A stretch of DNA of 60,055 bases. It comes from an uncultured Muribaculaceae bacterium (lineage in GTDB: Bacteria; Bacteroidota; Bacteroidia; Bacteroidales; Muribaculaceae). The first letter of the stretch is position 1; every line of letters starts with the position of its first letter. Below are positions 58,989-60,055 of the stretch, one piece after another. The notes below the pieces were generated by a model. That model worked only from the letters and a program-made list of their open reading frames with translations, searched no databases and was not told the origin of the DNA. The stretch spans positions 1 through 60,055 of the forward strand of contig CAMWJS010000013.1 in NCBI GenBank assembly GCA_947174635.1. The letters run 5' to 3'. The position numbers and the translations under genes are program-made.

Positions 58989-59999
58989 TTATTCGCTCAG
59001 CGCCGGGCAGTCGGTGCCATATTCGGCCTTATACAGGCGCATATATTCGGCGGGCTGGTCCTTGCGGAGCGTCAGGAGCTCACCCTGGGGCACTTCGCTG
59101 AGCTTGGTGTAGCTCTTGGGTGCAGGGGCGCCGGCGCCGGGGGCGCTCTGGCGGGATAGATTCAGGGTGTCGTTGGGCTTGGCCTGTGCGGGCATTGCCT
59201 TGAATGTGTCGGCCAGCATTTCCGCGCCGGCGCTCTTGCCCAGCTTGATAAAGTGGTCGCGCTGCTCGGCCACAATCTTGCGGTCGGCAATAGCCTGGTC
59301 CACACACTGCGTCACGGCTGCCAGTTGCAGAGTCTCGGCGCTGTCCGCTTTCGTTTTCATCAGCTGGAGCGCGGCGGTCGCCTGCTCGTCGCTGGCCCCC
59401 TCGGGCAAGCCCAGGAGGGTTAACTGTTCTTTGTTCATCGCTGTTGTTTGATTTTGTGGTTTATTGTTTTCCTCGCCGGCTGCCTCGTCGGCTTCGGGGT
59501 TATCCTCTTTTGTCAACTGGAGCAGGGGGAGGTCGGGGGCGTCCTCGCCGGCTGCCAGCTTCATCAGCTTGCCGTCGGCTCCGCACAGTTGCAGAGCCTC
59601 GTCGTTCCCTCCAATGTCCACAATGCTGACCTCTACCAGCTTTGACCGCGTCACTGTCTCGCGCGTCTGGCCGGGGAGCACCAGCGCATCGTCCGCGCTC
59701 GTCTCTATTGGCTCCAGCGCAGCCGAAGCCATGCGCAAAAAGCCGCTTTCCCACTTGCTCTCTATCTGCCGGGCGAAGTCGTCGTTCTGGTCAAAAACCG
59801 GCGTGCCTATCAGCTTGCCGTCCTCGACTCGCAAGTTCTCGACCTTGCCTATCGGCATAGCGTCCCCGTCGAACGCCCGACGGTGCATCCAGAGCAAAAC
59901 AGGGTTGCGCTCGTACTGGCTCAGGTCTATGCCCTCAGTCAGCACGCGCGTGCCGTAGCAGTTCACGGCTCCGGTTGATATTATCACATCTTTCGCCAT
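58989..59999 (-). CDS. Prohead protease with nested scaffold
   Basis: This 336-residue protein has an N-terminal serine protease of the Mu I / S78-like type (about 1-150): TGAVNCYGTRVLTEGIDLSQ, then NPVLLWMHRRAFDGDAMPIG (likely His), and RSKLVEVSIVDIGGNDEAL (likely Ser). An acidic linker and a helical scaffold-like C-terminal part follow. An in-frame ATG at codon 188 (MNKEQLTLLGLPEGASDEQA) after the linker could start a separate scaffold, as the Z protein is made in Mu. Confidence 0.88.
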   Translation of the reverse strand: MAKDVIISTGAVNCYGTRVLTEGIDLSQYERNPVLLWMHRRAFDGDAMPIGKVENLRVEDGKLIGTPVFDQNDDFARQIESKWESGFLRMASAALEPIETSADDALVLPGQTRETVTRSKLVEVSIVDIGGNDEALQLCGADGKLMKLAAGEDAPDLPLLQLTKEDNPEADEAAGEENNKPQNQTTAMNKEQLTLLGLPEGASDEQATAALQLMKTKADSAETLQLAAVTQCVDQAIADRKIVAEQRDHFIKLGKSAGAEMLADTFKAMPAQAKPNDTLNLSRQSAPGAGAPAPKSYTKLSEVPQGELLTLRKDQPAEYMRLYKAEYGTDCPALSE

Positions 60000-60012
60000 T
60001 GCGGTTTGTCTG

Positions 60013-60055
60013 TTAAAAAAGCCCGGGGCGCGAGGGGGCGGTGGTGGGTGGAGGG
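60013..60055 (-). CDS. Possible 3' end of the next upstream phage gene
   Basis: One frame is open from the right edge to TAA at 60015-60013, encoding PPPTTAPSRPGLF. It would end 13 bases before the protease start. It is too short for assignment. Confidence 0.3.
   Translation of the reverse strand, partial: PPPTTAPSRPGLF

Larger units (their letters stand above)
41760..60055. mobile_element. Mu-like contractile-tailed prophage, late-gene half
   Basis: From about 41760 to the right edge nearly all genes run on the minus strand in phage late order: protease/scaffold, capsid, amidase, spanins, sheath, tube, frameshifted chaperone, tape measure, baseplate hub and wedge parts, gpJ-like and gpI-like proteins, fibres, then DNA modification. 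This order with a sheath and an internal scaffold start resembles Mu-type myophages. The left boundary is not resolved. It must lie between the lipoprotein start (41745) and the first phage gene (42009), near direct repeats at 41774-41812. Early genes and the other end lie outside the window. Confidence 0.85.

Noticed and set aside
1-60055. tRNA or rRNA genes, including a tRNA as phage attachment site
   Set aside because: I found no cloverleaf or rRNA-like sequence on either strand by eye; Mu-like phages do not need a tRNA site.

Overview
The window looks like a chromosomal segment of a gut Bacteroidales bacterium, most likely of the Muribaculaceae/Bacteroidaceae type. The evidence is a SusC/SusD polysaccharide utilisation locus run by a hybrid two-component system, many TSC/xxC lipoprotein signals, GLPGLI and TPR-HTH proteins, almost no Shine-Dalgarno sequences, and repeated Bacteroidetes promoters of the form TTTG-N19-TAnnTTTG.

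Layout. (1) 1-90: tail of an upstream gene and its terminator. (2) 408-15881: a pectic beta-1,4-galactan utilisation locus: sensor-regulator, SusC, SusD, surface glycan-binding lipoprotein, two GH53 endo-galactanases and a GH2 beta-galactosidase. Galactan would be cut outside by the GH53 lipoproteins, imported by SusCD, and finished by the GH2. (3) 16312-17817: a lipoprotein with a region resembling beta-pore toxins of the leukocidin type. (4) 17997-24404, minus strand: a thiamine operon behind a consensus promoter and a TPP riboswitch, in the order thiS, tenI-thiE fusion, thiG, thiH, thiF, methyltransferase, tenA, thiD, with no thiC. (5) 24527-27952: a cupin divergent from an HxlR regulator, a 57-residue membrane protein leading a YjjP/YjjB-type exporter, and a LysR regulator. 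(6) 28136-34127: gltB-gltD glutamate synthase. (7) 34379-41745: a membrane-tethered TPR-HTH regulator with two short secreted proteins, a GLPGLI protein paired with an outer-membrane barrel protein, and two small related lipoproteins.

(8) About 41760 to the right edge: the late half of a contractile-tailed prophage with Mu-like gene order, transcribed right to left: protease with nested scaffold, capsid, amidase, spanin-like pair, sheath, tube, frameshifted tail chaperone, tape measure, baseplate, fibres, then a DNA-modification end with a D12 adenine methylase and a thymidylate-synthase-family enzyme. The early genes (transposase, repressor, portal, terminase) would lie beyond position 60055.

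The most unusual items are the thymidylate-synthase-family phage enzyme carrying the Asp diagnostic of dCMP hydroxymethylases, a compact pseudoknot-capable RNA element beside it, a textbook A AAA AAC frameshift joining the two tail chaperone frames, an oppositely oriented small membrane-protein gene with its own promoter inside the tail operon, overlapping spanin-like genes, and a family of nested-palindrome repeats with common ends in the host part.
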